This document shows, piece after piece, positions 6,771 to 14,819 of a stretch of DNA of 22,246 bases. Position 1 is the stretch's first letter; each line of letters opens with the position of its first letter. The translations under genes were made by a program, and so were the position numbers. Source of the stretch: an uncultured Bacilli bacterium (GTDB lineage: Bacteria > Bacillota_I > Bacilli_A > RF39 > UBA660). Below the pieces are notes generated by a model. It saw nothing but the letters and a program-made list of their open reading frames with translations. It did not search any database and had not been told where the DNA came from. Location of the stretch: the NCBI GenBank assembly GCA_947631365.1, contig CANRLB010000007.1, positions 1-22,246 on the forward strand, in the 5' to 3' direction.

Positions 6771-8879
6771 ATGACAGTTAAAGATTATGCCAAGGATATG
6801 AATTTGTCAGTTGCAGAAGTGTTAAAAAAATGTAAAGAATTGAATATTAATGCAATAAGTGGTGACGATGAATTAGAAGCAGATGATATCGTTATGCTAG
6901 ATAATACTTTAAATTTGATTAGTACTGATGATGAGATTACTTATGATGAAGATGAATTAGTAGAAAATATTGCTTTAGATATAATGGAAAGCAATAACAT
7001 AATGGAAAGTAATACATCAAAAAAACAAAAATTAAAGAAAAAAGATCGTATTAATGAAAATAAAGACAATTATCAAGCTTTGAAAAAAGAAATGTATAAA
7101 CATAAAGAAAAATTAATGGATAATGCCCAAACTAATGAAAATATTGTCCTTTATAAAAATGGGATGAGTGTTGCTGATTTGGCTTCTAATTTAAATGTAA
7201 GTGGGACGGAGATTATAAAAAAATTAATGTCTTTAGGTTTAATGCTTAGTCTTAATGATCGAATTGATTTTGATAACGCGGAAATAGTAGCTCTTGATTA
7301 TGGAAAAACATTAAAACATGAGGAAACCCAAGATGTGGCAAATTTTGAAGAATATGAAATAATTGACAAAGAAGAGGATTTAGTTAAAAGGCCACCAATA
7401 GTTACTATAATGGGTCATGTTGACCATGGTAAAACAACTCTTTTAGATTACATTAGAAATTCTCATGTCGTTGATGGGGAATTTGGAGGAATTACTCAAC
7501 ATATTGGAGCATACCAAATTAATCATAATGGAAATAAAATAACATTTATTGATACGCCAGGACATGCAGCTTTTACCGAAATGCGGGCAAGAGGAGCTAG
7601 TGTTACAGACATAGTTATTATTATTGTGGCAGCAGATGATGGTGTAATGCCTCAAACTAAAGAAGCAATTGATCATGCCAAAGTAGCGAATGTTCCTATA
7701 ATTGTAGCTGTTAATAAAATAGATAAACCAGATGCTAATCCAGAAAGAATTTTGACGGAAATGGCTGAATATGGTATTACACCAGAAATTTGGGGTGGAG
7801 ATGTTCCATTTATTAACATTTCAGCTAAAACGGGAGAAGGAATACCTCTTTTATTAGAAACTATTGAAACAATTGCGGAAATAAATAATTATAAAGCTAA
7901 TCCTAATAGATATGCATCAGGAGTTGTTATTGAATCTAAACTTGATAAAAATATTGGTGGTATTGCTTCCTTTATTATTCAAAATGGTACTTTAAGGATA
8001 GGTGATTTCATTGTTGTTGGTGAATATTTTGGTAAAGTTAGAACAATGAAAAATGATTTAGGCGAATCAATAGTTGAGGCTTATCCATCAATGCCAGTTG
8101 AAGTAACTGGGATATCTGAAAATCCTTCGGCTGGAGATAAATTTATGGCTTTTGAAACCGAAGCCAAAGCTAAAGAAATAGCTAATAAAAGAAAAAATAT
8201 TGCTTCTTCTAAATATAAAACAGATGTTGTTTCATTGGATGATTTATTTAAACAAATTGAAAAAGGTAATAAAGAAGTAAATGTTTTAATTAAAGCTGAT
8301 GTTAGAGGTAGTGAAGAAGCCGTTAAAAATGCTTTACAAAAGATCACTGTTGGTGATGTATCTATTAATGTTATAAGAAGTGGAATAGGCACTATTACGG
8401 AAAGTGATGTTGTTTTAGCTAATGCCTCTAATGCTATTATTATTGGTTTTAATGTTGTACCAAGTAATATAACCAAGGAAATTGCCAAAGAATATAATGT
8501 TGATATTAGACTTTATACAATAATTTATAAATTAGTTGAAGAAATGGAACTTGCTATGAAAGGAATGCTTGATCCAGAATTTGAAGAAAAAATTATGGGA
8601 TCTGCTGAAATTAGAAAAATATTTAAGTTCTCTAAAATAGGTAATATTGCTGGTTGCTACGTTACTGATGGAACTATTAAAAATAGCGCTAGTATTCGAG
8701 TTATTCGAGATGGTATTATTCTTTGCGAAGATAAAATAGCTTCTTTACAAAAAGGTAAAGAAAGTGTTAAAGAAATGAAAAAAGGTTTTGAATGTGGCAT
8801 TACCTTAGAGAATTTTAATGATATCAAAGAAGGCGATGTTTTAGAAGCATTTGAGCTTGTTGAGGTTAATCATGAATAA
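6771..8879 (+). CDS. infB: translation initiation factor IF-2
   Basis: IF-2 is the GTPase that brings initiator tRNA to the 30S subunit and promotes 50S joining. From the ATG at 6771 it has 702 residues. Two IF2_N modules appear, at the start (MTVKDYAKDMNLSVAEVLKK) and near 130-180 (GMSVADLASNLNVSGTEIIK), joined by a charged Lys-rich linker. The G domain has G1 GHVDHGKTT (215-223), G3 DTPGH (261-265), G4 NKID (315-318) and G5 SAK. Domains II, III and the initiator-tRNA-binding C-terminal domain follow. A GTG at 6759 is in frame but sits inside the ribosome binding region AAGGAAGGTGGATC; the ATG has better spacing. The 3' end overlaps rbfA by 8 bases. Confidence 0.97.
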   Translation: MTVKDYAKDMNLSVAEVLKKCKELNINAISGDDELEADDIVMLDNTLNLISTDDEITYDEDELVENIALDIMESNNIMESNTSKKQKLKKKDRINENKDNYQALKKEMYKHKEKLMDNAQTNENIVLYKNGMSVADLASNLNVSGTEIIKKLMSLGLMLSLNDRIDFDNAEIVALDYGKTLKHEETQDVANFEEYEIIDKEEDLVKRPPIVTIMGHVDHGKTTLLDYIRNSHVVDGEFGGITQHIGAYQINHNGNKITFIDTPGHAAFTEMRARGASVTDIVIIIVAADDGVMPQTKEAIDHAKVANVPIIVAVNKIDKPDANPERILTEMAEYGITPEIWGGDVPFINISAKTGEGIPLLLETIETIAEINNYKANPNRYASGVVIESKLDKNIGGIASFIIQNGTLRIGDFIVVGEYFGKVRTMKNDLGESIVEAYPSMPVEVTGISENPSAGDKFMAFETEAKAKEIANKRKNIASSKYKTDVVSLDDLFKQIEKGNKEVNVLIKADVRGSEEAVKNALQKITVGDVSINVIRSGIGTITESDVVLANASNAIIIGFNVVPSNITKEIAKEYNVDIRLYTIIYKLVEEMELAMKGMLDPEFEEKIMGSAEIRKIFKFSKIGNIAGCYVTDGTIKNSASIRVIRDGIILCEDKIASLQKGKESVKEMKKGFECGITLENFNDIKEGDVLEAFELVEVNHE

Positions 8880-9213
8880 TCATAAAACCGATCGGATTGC
8901 TAGTGATATTATTAAATATTTAAGTAACATAATTTACACTGAAACAAGAGATGATATTCTTAAAACAATTACTTTAACAGATATTAGATTAAGTAAAGAT
9001 TTAAGTTATGCTAAAGTGTTTTTTACGAGTATTTTAAATATGCCTCATAAAGATATTGAAAAAGAAGTAAATGAAGCTTCTCCTTATTTGAGAGGATGTC
9101 TTGCCAAAGTTATTGATATTAGAAATATACCAGAATTAAAATTTGAATATGATGAAACAATTGAATATGCTACAAAGATTGAAAAGATAATTGATGATAT
9201 CAATCATAATTAG
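8872..9213 (+). CDS. rbfA: ribosome-binding factor A
   Basis: RbfA is a KH-fold protein that binds the 30S subunit and matures the 5' end of 16S rRNA. From the ATG at 8872 it has 113 residues, the usual length. Typical signs are RIASDIIKYLSNII (8-21), LTDIRLSKDLSYAKVFFTSI (about 37-56) and IRNIPELKFEYDETIEYATK near the end. GAGG at 8862-8865 lies within the end of infB, and the genes overlap by 8 bases, which suggests translational coupling. The ylxP gene often found between infB and rbfA in Bacilli is absent. Confidence 0.94.
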   Translation: MNNHKTDRIASDIIKYLSNIIYTETRDDILKTITLTDIRLSKDLSYAKVFFTSILNMPHKDIEKEVNEASPYLRGCLAKVIDIRNIPELKFEYDETIEYATKIEKIIDDINHN

Positions 9214-9221
9214 GAGGATTC

Positions 9222-9809
9222 ATGGATGAAAATAATTTAAAAATGGTTGTAAATCTAGATGGTTTTTTAACTCCCAAAGAAACGGAAAATTTACTACAAG
9301 CTTACTATATTTTATTTTCCAAAATAAATGGTAAAGATCTACCATCAGCACTTTTACAAGTCCTAAAATTAAATAAAAATCAATCTTTTGCAATTAAATT
9401 ATTGAATGTTTCTGAAAATTATCAGTTAGCTAAAAAAGCTTTATTAGAAATTAAACCTAATTTTAAAGGTAATAATTTGAATATGTTAATGGTTTATGAA
9501 AGTAATAATTTAATCGCTGCTGCTAGACTTAGAAATTTAGGCGATAACACTGGTAGTATTCCTGATGCCGTATTTATGGTAGATGAAGATAAAATAAATA
9601 TAATATGGTCATTAATGATTGAGTATATTGAAAATTATTTTTATGAATTAGGATATAAAAAAATGTATATAGAGGTTCCCATAAAAGATCCTTTCCTTTT
9701 AAAAGGTTGCTTTGATCATGATTTTAGAGAAAGCCCCGAAGATATTGTGGTTAAAGAAAGTACTAAAACTTATTTTTTAAATAAAAATTTAGAAAGAAAA
9801 AGAAAATGA
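9222..9809 (+). CDS. unknown protein with a degenerate GNAT-like fold
   Basis: I do not recognise a named family. The 195 residues are all soluble. The C-terminal half looks like a GNAT acetyltransferase: a strand pair NMLMVYESNNLIAAARLR (87-104), a strand AVFMVDE (116-122), a long helix IIWSLMIEYIENYFYELG (127-144), then YKKMYIEV (145-152) and a closing segment with GCFDHDFRE (162-170). The acetyl-CoA motif (R/Q-x-x-G-x-G/A) expected before the helix is missing; the region reads DEDKINIIW, so activity is doubtful. The N-terminal 80 residues are helical and unassigned. An ideal ribosome binding site (TAGGAGG, nine bases after the rbfA stop) precedes the ATG. Its TGA stop overlaps the truB start (ATGA), so a role in ribosome or RNA metabolism is suggested by position only. 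Confidence 0.7.
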   Translation: MDENNLKMVVNLDGFLTPKETENLLQAYYILFSKINGKDLPSALLQVLKLNKNQSFAIKLLNVSENYQLAKKALLEIKPNFKGNNLNMLMVYESNNLIAAARLRNLGDNTGSIPDAVFMVDEDKINIIWSLMIEYIENYFYELGYKKMYIEVPIKDPFLLKGCFDHDFRESPEDIVVKESTKTYFLNKNLERKRK

Positions 9810-10642
9810 ATGGTGTCATTGTAATCAACAAAGAGAAGGGCATCACTAGTCGAGATGTTGTTAATAGACTAAATAAAATATTGAAAACGAAAAAAATAGG
9901 CCATACGGGAACGCTTGATCCTATGGCTAGTGGAGTATTAGTTTGTTTGATTGGTAAATATACAAAGTTAGCTTCGCTAATTACGAATGAAGAAAAGGAA
10001 TATATAGCGGAAATTAAACTAGGTATTGAAACAGACACTTTGGATATTACAGGTAATATATTAAAAGAAGAAAGTCCAACTAAGTTAGATATTAAACAAA
10101 TCGAAAATGTTTTAAATAGTTTCAAAGGCTATTATAAACAAGAAGTACCTTTATATTCAGCCACTCATGTTAATGGTAAAAGATTATATGAATATGCAAG
10201 AGAAGGAAAAGAAGTTGTTTTACCTATCAAAGATGTCTATATTAAAGATATTGCCCTAATTAACTATGAAAATGATAAAATAAAGTTTAAAGCTTTAGTT
10301 AGTAAAGGAACCTATATTAGAAGTTTAATTCAAAGTATTTGTCAAAAATTAAATGTTTTGGGAACCATGAGCAGTTTAGAAAGAATTAAACAAGGGAAGT
10401 TTAATATTTCTGATGCCTATTTTTTAGAAGATATTGAAAAAAATAATTTTCATCTTTTTACTATTCCAGAATTATTAGATGTTGAAAAAATAGAATTAAC
10501 TAAAGAATTAGAAAATTTAGTTTTAAATGGCAATAAAATAAAAATTGCTAAAGAAGGATATATTTTATTTGTTAAAGACAAAATAGAAAAAGCTTTATAT
10601 TATTGTGAAAATGGCATTGGTAAATTAATAATTTTGTTTTAA
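9806..10642 (+). CDS. truB: tRNA pseudouridine-55 synthase TruB
   Basis: TruB makes pseudouridine at position 55 in the T-loop of nearly all tRNAs. The 278 residues include the motif GHTGTLDPMASGVL (32-45) with catalytic D38, the conserved opening MNGVIVINKEKGITSRDVVN (1-20), YSATHVNGKRLYEYAREG (about 114-131), and VSKGTYIRSLIQSI (about 169-182). The C-terminal part is a short PUA-like region. The start codon overlaps the stop of the previous gene (ATGA), and no strong ribosome binding site is visible, so translation is probably coupled. The ribF gene that follows truB in many Bacilli is not present; rpsO comes next under its own promoter. Confidence 0.96.
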   Translation: MNGVIVINKEKGITSRDVVNRLNKILKTKKIGHTGTLDPMASGVLVCLIGKYTKLASLITNEEKEYIAEIKLGIETDTLDITGNILKEESPTKLDIKQIENVLNSFKGYYKQEVPLYSATHVNGKRLYEYAREGKEVVLPIKDVYIKDIALINYENDKIKFKALVSKGTYIRSLIQSICQKLNVLGTMSSLERIKQGKFNISDAYFLEDIEKNNFHLFTIPELLDVEKIELTKELENLVLNGNKIKIAKEGYILFVKDKIEKALYYCENGIGKLIILF

Positions 10643-10657
10643 ATTTGGTATTATTTG

Positions 10658-10686
10658 TTTACTTTTTGATAAAATTATAATATAAT
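10658..10686 (+). promoter_or_regulatory. promoter of rpsO
   Basis: TTTACT (10658-10663), a 17-base spacer and TATAAT (10681-10686); an overlapping TATAAT lies at 10676-10681. The transcript would begin near 10693, giving a leader of about 76 bases before the rpsO start codon. Confidence 0.82.
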
Positions 10687-10702
10687 ATTTAATGAAGTTT
10701 TT

Positions 10703-10764
10703 ACTTAGATTAAAAATTTTTTCCGATTTTAATCTCAGTTAAAACCGTTTGATAGAAAGGAAAA
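10703..10764 (+). promoter_or_regulatory. structured rpsO leader, possible S15 operator pseudoknot
   Basis: ACTTAGATTAAAA (10703-10715) pairs with TTTTAATCTCAGT (10727-10739), 12 pairs and one mismatch, around an 11-base loop. The loop contains TTTTCC (10719-10724), exactly complementary to GGAAAA (10759-10764), which overlaps the Shine-Dalgarno AAAGG (10756-10760). Stem plus loop contact would form an H-type pseudoknot covering the ribosome binding site. S15 is known to regulate its own synthesis through leader RNA structures, including a pseudoknot in Escherichia coli. Pairing is seen in the sequence; S15 binding is inferred. Confidence 0.5.
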
Positions 10765-10768
10765 GAAT

Positions 10769-11038
10769 ATGGCTTTAAGTAAAGAAGAAAAAGCAAAAAT
10801 AATTAAAGAATTTGCTAAGAATGAAAAAGATTGTGGATCTGCTGAAGTTCAAATTGCTATTTTAACTAAGGAAATAAATGAGTTAACTGAACATATGAAA
10901 GAACATATCCATGATTATCATTCTAAAAGAGGATTACTTATGAAAGTAGGAAGAAGAAAAAAATTACTTAACTACTTAAGAGATAATGACGTTGTTAGTT
11001 ATAGAGAAGTAATCAAAAAATTAGATTTAAGAAAATAA
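10769..11038 (+). CDS. rpsO: 30S ribosomal protein S15
   Basis: S15 is a primary binder of the central domain of 16S rRNA and also contacts the 50S subunit. The 89 residues are the normal length, with the family signature GSAEVQIAILTKEINELTEH (23-42), HIHDYHSKRGLLMKVGRRKK and the C-terminal LLNYLRDNDVVSYREVIKKL. The ribosome binding site is AAAGG (10756-10760). The leader can fold over that site, suggesting autogenous control. A terminator-like hairpin follows directly, ahead of pnp, the classic rpsO-pnp arrangement. Confidence 0.97.
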   Translation: MALSKEEKAKIIKEFAKNEKDCGSAEVQIAILTKEINELTEHMKEHIHDYHSKRGLLMKVGRRKKLLNYLRDNDVVSYREVIKKLDLRK

Positions 11039-11065
11039 AGGCACTTTGTTTTAGTGTCTTTTTTT
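11039..11065 (+). terminator. terminator/attenuator between rpsO and pnp
   Basis: AGGCACT (11039-11045) pairs with AGTGTCT (11053-11059), one G-U pair, around a 7-base loop, and the T run extends to 11065. No separate pnp promoter is visible after it, so pnp is probably expressed by partial read-through. Confidence 0.82.
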
Positions 11066-11081
11066 GTAGAAAGAGGTTATT

Positions 11082-13241
11082 ATGAAAAAGGTTTTTGAAT
11101 TAGATTTTTATGGTAGAAAATTAGTTGTTGAACATGGTGAACTGGCCAAACAAGCTCATGGGGCAGTATTAGTAAGATTTGGAGATACTGTTATTTTAAG
11201 TACAGCAGTAGTTTCAAAAGAAGCAAATCTTTTGTCTGATTTTTTTCCATTAATGGTTTTGTATAATGAAAAATTATATTCAGTTGGTAAGATTCCAGGA
11301 GGATTTATTAAAAGAGAAGGAAGACCTACTGATAATGCAACTTTGGCAGCCAGAATGATAGATCGACCAATGCGACCATTATTCCCTGAAGATTTTCGTA
11401 ATGAAGTCCAAATTGTTAATACTGTATTAAGTGTTGATCAAGATAATTCGCCTGAACTTTCAGCTTTATTTGGATCTTCACTTGCAACTTGTATTAGTAA
11501 AATTCCTTTTAATGGCCCAGTAGCAGCGGTTAAAGTAGGAAGAGTTAATGGTAAATTAATAATTGATCCAACAGTAGAAGAGATGGAATTATCCGATATT
11601 GATTTAACTGTTGCAGGAACAAAAGACGCTATTAACATGGTTGAAGCAGGAAGTAAAGAAGTATCAGAAAATGATATGTTAGAAGCTTTACTATTTGGCC
11701 ATGAAGCAGTAAAAAAATTAGTAGCTTTTGAAGAAGAGATTATTGCTGAAATTGGCGAGGAGAAAATGGAATATCCTCATCTTCTTGTTACTGATGAATT
11801 AAAAGATGAGATAAGTAAACTTGCTACTAAAAGATTAGATGAAGCAATGCGGATTAAAGATAAGGCTACGATGTATGAAACAATTGATAATATTAAAAAT
11901 GAAATATTAGAAAAATATAAATTAGAAAATGAAGAACTTGGGGAAGATGAACTTAAAGAACTTTTAACTAAGGTAGCTAATACTTTAGAAAATGTTCAAT
12001 ATAATGTGTTTAGAAAAATAGTTGTTAATGAACATATTAGAATTGATGGAAGAAAAATGGATGAAATTAGACCTATTAGTGCTTCAATAGATATTTTACC
12101 AAGAACTCATGGTTCAGCATTATTTACAAGAGGACAAACACAAAGTTTATCGATTACCACTCTTGGGGCTTTAGGGGAAAGCCAAATGCTAGATGGTCTT
12201 TCTATTGAAGAAGAAAAAAGATTTATGCTTCATTATAATTTCCCTCAATTTAGTGTTGGTGAGACAGGACGTTATGGTTCTCCTGGACGAAGAGAAATTG
12301 GTCATGGAGCTTTAGGAGAAAGAGCATTACTTCAAGTTATACCATCAGAAGAAGAATTTCCATATACCATTAGAGTTGTATCAGAAATTTTAGAAAGCAA
12401 TGGTTCTTCAAGTCAAGCAAGTATTTGTGCCGGTTGTCTTTCTTTAATGGCTGCTGGTGTTCCAATTAAAGCTCCGGTTGCAGGTATTGCGATGGGACTT
12501 ATAACTAATGGCAAAAAATACACTATTCTAACGGATATTCAAGGTATGGAAGATCATCTTGGAGATATGGATTTTAAAGTAGCAGGTACAAGAAAAGGTA
12601 TTTGTGCTTTACAAATGGATATTAAAATTGATGGGGTAAATAAAAATATTTTAAAAGAAGCTTTAGCTCAAGCTAAAAAAGCTAGAATGGAAATTTTAGA
12701 TTTATTTGAAACAGTTATTAAAGAGCCTAGAAAAGAACTTAGTAAATATGCTCCTAAGATAGAGACATTTACTATTGATCCTGAAAAAATAAAAGATGTT
12801 ATTGGTCGTGGTGGCGAAATGATTACCAAAATTATTTTGGAAGCTAGTAACGTTAAATCAGTTAATGATAAAGAAGCTGTTAAAGTTGATTTAGAAGATG
12901 ATGGAAGAGTAATTATTTATCATCAAGATGCTAATATTATTAAAAAGACTAGAGAAATGATTGAAAATGTTATAAAAGAAGTAGAAACCGGAAAAATTTA
13001 TACTGGTAAAGTTGTTAAAGTAGAAGATTTTGGCTGTTTTGTTGAACTTTGGGAAGGTTGTGAAGGATTAGTTCATGTATCTCAACTGGATAATAAAAGA
13101 GTTAATAAACCAAGTGATATTGTTAAAGTTGGCGATGAGATAATTGTAAAATCATTAGGGTATGATAACAAAGGTCGTTTAAATTTATCAAGGAAAGAAG
13201 CTTTACCTAAAAAAGAAGAAATAAAAAGTGAAAAAAAGTAG
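11082..13241 (+). CDS. pnp: polyribonucleotide nucleotidyltransferase (PNPase)
   Basis: PNPase degrades RNA from the 3' end by phosphorolysis as a trimer and takes part in mRNA turnover. The 719-residue protein has the full layout: first RNase PH domain, helical linker (about 240-310), second RNase PH domain with catalytic acids D491 and D497 (in MEDHLGDMDFKVAG), KH domain with GRGG at 575-578, and S1 domain from about 637 (GKIYTGKVVKVEDFGCFVEL). The ribosome binding site is AAAGAGG (11070-11076). It follows the rpsO terminator as in many bacteria. No key residue appears lost. Confidence 0.97.
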   Translation: MKKVFELDFYGRKLVVEHGELAKQAHGAVLVRFGDTVILSTAVVSKEANLLSDFFPLMVLYNEKLYSVGKIPGGFIKREGRPTDNATLAARMIDRPMRPLFPEDFRNEVQIVNTVLSVDQDNSPELSALFGSSLATCISKIPFNGPVAAVKVGRVNGKLIIDPTVEEMELSDIDLTVAGTKDAINMVEAGSKEVSENDMLEALLFGHEAVKKLVAFEEEIIAEIGEEKMEYPHLLVTDELKDEISKLATKRLDEAMRIKDKATMYETIDNIKNEILEKYKLENEELGEDELKELLTKVANTLENVQYNVFRKIVVNEHIRIDGRKMDEIRPISASIDILPRTHGSALFTRGQTQSLSITTLGALGESQMLDGLSIEEEKRFMLHYNFPQFSVGETGRYGSPGRREIGHGALGERALLQVIPSEEEFPYTIRVVSEILESNGSSSQASICAGCLSLMAAGVPIKAPVAGIAMGLITNGKKYTILTDIQGMEDHLGDMDFKVAGTRKGICALQMDIKIDGVNKNILKEALAQAKKARMEILDLFETVIKEPRKELSKYAPKIETFTIDPEKIKDVIGRGGEMITKIILEASNVKSVNDKEAVKVDLEDDGRVIIYHQDANIIKKTREMIENVIKEVETGKIYTGKVVKVEDFGCFVELWEGCEGLVHVSQLDNKRVNKPSDIVKVGDEIIVKSLGYDNKGRLNLSRKEALPKKEEIKSEKK

Positions 13242-13267
13242 TATAATGAAGTAAAAGGAGTGTTTTT

Positions 13268-14017
13268 ATGGAGTTGGGATTTGGAATTATAATTTTTATA
13301 CTAATTGTTATTATTTGTTCTATAAAACAAATTAATGAATATGAAAGGGGAATTAAATTCCGTTTTGGTAAATTTGTTAAAGTTTTAACCCCTGGTTGGA
13401 AATTAGTATTACCAATAATTGAATCATACAAAAAAGTTGATATTAGAACAAAAGCTGTTGATGTACCTAGTCAAGAAGCGATTACAAAAGATAATGTATC
13501 TGTTCAAATAAATGCGGTTATCTATTACAAATTATTTGATGCCTCTAAAGCTATTTTAGCAGTTGAAGATTTCTATTATGCTGTTGGGCAACTTGCTCAA
13601 ACAACTATGCGTAATGTAGTTGGTTCTGTTTCGTTAGATGAACTTTTAGCAGAAAGAGATAAAATAAGTACAGAAATATGTAAAATTATTGATGAAGCTA
13701 CTGATCCATGGGGAATAAAAGTAGAAAATGTAGAACTTAAAGATGTATCTTTACCAGAAGATATGAAAAGAGTTTTAGCTATTGCAGCTGAAGCTGAAAG
13801 AGAAAAACAAGCCGTTGTTACGAAAGCTAAAGGTGAAGTTGAAGCCTCAAATAATCTGGCTAAAGCTGCAGAAATTATGAGTAGTACACCGGGAGCAATG
13901 CATTTAAGAACTTTATCAACATTAAGTGATATTTCTTCTGATAAATCAAATACAATTCTATTTTGTTTACCAGTGGAAATACTTGAAGCAATGAAAGGCA
14001 AAAGTGATAAAAAGTAG
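13268..14017 (+). CDS. stomatin/slipin-type SPFH (band 7) protein
   Basis: Slipins are SPFH-domain proteins that oligomerise on membranes and organise membrane microdomains; the exact bacterial role is unsettled. The 249 residues have a short N-terminal hydrophobic anchor (about 3-18), then the slipin core: YERGIKFRFGKFVKVLTPGWKL, VDIRTKAVDVPSQEAITKDN, YYAVGQLAQTTMRNVVGS and WGIKVENVELKDVSLPEDMK. The coiled part EAEREKQAVVTKAKGEVEA and a C-terminal segment follow. Length is typical of the group. An AAAAGGAGTG ribosome binding site (13252-13261) lies just before the ATG. Bacterial slipins are often paired with an NfeD protein, but none is next to this gene. Confidence 0.92.
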   Translation: MELGFGIIIFILIVIICSIKQINEYERGIKFRFGKFVKVLTPGWKLVLPIIESYKKVDIRTKAVDVPSQEAITKDNVSVQINAVIYYKLFDASKAILAVEDFYYAVGQLAQTTMRNVVGSVSLDELLAERDKISTEICKIIDEATDPWGIKVENVELKDVSLPEDMKRVLAIAAEAEREKQAVVTKAKGEVEASNNLAKAAEIMSSTPGAMHLRTLSTLSDISSDKSNTILFCLPVEILEAMKGKSDKK

Positions 14018-14030
14018 TAATACTTTTTTT
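14009..14030 (+). terminator. weak A/U-rich terminator after the slipin gene
   Basis: AAAAAGTA (14009-14016) pairs with TACTTTTT (14021-14028) around GTAA, and the T run continues to 14030. The stem has only one G-C pair, so its strength is uncertain. It overlaps the end of the slipin coding sequence. Confidence 0.45.
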
Positions 14031-14045
14031 CTTTGGCTTTTTTTA

Positions 14046-14073
14046 TTGACTTCTAACTTTAATATGTTATATT
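14046..14073 (+). promoter_or_regulatory. promoter of the RluA-family gene
   Basis: TTGACT (14046-14051), a 16-base spacer and TATATT (14068-14073), with TGT (14065-14067) giving an extended -10. The start of transcription would be near 14080, about 14 bases before the chosen ATG. Confidence 0.75.
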
Positions 14074-14093
14074 AGTTTTAGAAGTTGATAAAC

Positions 14094-14747
14094 ATGAATA
14101 AAAAGAAAAAATTAAATATAGTTTATGAAGATAAAGACTTACTTATTATTAATAAAGAACCTCATTTATTAACAATAAGTAATGCTTTTGAAAAAGAAAA
14201 TACTTTATATTATCAAGTATCTTGTTATGTTAAGAAGCAAAATAAAAATAATAAAATATTTATTGTTCATCGCCTTGATAAAGAAACATCTGGTTTAATT
14301 ATCTTTGCTAAAAATTGGCAAGTTAAAGAATTATTACAAAATAATTGGCCTAATGTTAAAAGAGAGTATGTTGCTGTTGTTCATGGCATTTTTAAAAATA
14401 AAAAGGGAACTATTAAATCTTATTTAAAAGAAACCAAAACTAATTATGTATATAGTACCAAAAAAGGTGGAGAAGAAGCTATTACAGATTACGAAGTTAT
14501 TAAAAGTAATAAGTTGTATAGTTTGCTTAAAATACATATCTTAACGGGTAAAAAACACCAAATAAGAGTTCATTTAAATGATATAAACCATTCAATAGTG
14601 GGAGAGAAGACATATACTAATATGAAAGATAAAAAGAATAGATTATATTTACATGCTTGTTATTTAGAATTTAAACATCCTAGTAATAATAAAATTATGA
14701 GAATATCAATTCCTTATCCTAATGAATTTATTGATTTAGTAAAATAA
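14094..14747 (+). CDS. RluA-family RNA pseudouridine synthase
   Basis: The protein isomerises uridine to pseudouridine in rRNA or tRNA; the target cannot be read from sequence. From the ATG at 14094 it has 217 residues, consistent with a catalytic domain alone: no S4 RNA-binding domain is present at the N-terminus. Motifs include IVYEDKDLLIINKEP (9-23), HRLDKETSGLIIFAKN (59-74) with catalytic D62, REYVAVVHG, and the GKKHQIRVHL segment. A TTG at 14085 is in frame but lies only about five bases from the predicted start of transcription, so the ATG is preferred. A strong hairpin terminator follows, shared with the convergent gene on the other strand. Confidence 0.93.
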   Translation: MNKKKKLNIVYEDKDLLIINKEPHLLTISNAFEKENTLYYQVSCYVKKQNKNNKIFIVHRLDKETSGLIIFAKNWQVKELLQNNWPNVKREYVAVVHGIFKNKKGTIKSYLKETKTNYVYSTKKGGEEAITDYEVIKSNKLYSLLKIHILTGKKHQIRVHLNDINHSIVGEKTYTNMKDKKNRLYLHACYLEFKHPSNNKIMRISIPYPNEFIDLVK

Positions 14748-14761
14748 TTATTACATATAAA

Positions 14762-14792
14762 AAACCTCGTTTCTTAAAAGGAAACGGGGTTT
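14762..14792. terminator. bidirectional terminator
   Basis: AAACCTCGTTTC (14762-14773) pairs with GAAACGGGGTTT (14781-14792), 12 pairs including one T-G, around a 7-base loop. On the plus strand it is followed by a T-rich stretch; on the minus strand by TTTTTT. It separates the RluA-family gene from the Cys-rich surface gene that converges on it. Confidence 0.92.
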
Positions 14793-14819
14793 ATTTTATT
14801 TAATTATTTTTCGAAAATA

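Noticed and set aside
8081..8488. Open frames antisense to infB, pnp, nusA and the slipin gene
   Set aside because: They are shadows of strongly conserved genes on the other strand, lack ribosome binding sites and show no family motifs.
9222..9809. Mycoplasma-type code with TGA as tryptophan
   Set aside because: All tryptophans at conserved places use TGG, long genes contain no in-frame TGA, and a TGA is used as a stop overlapping the truB start.
13242..13247. TATAAT between pnp and the slipin gene as a promoter
   Set aside because: No -35-like element lies 16-18 bases upstream and there is no TG extension; in this AT-rich sequence the hexamer alone is expected by chance.
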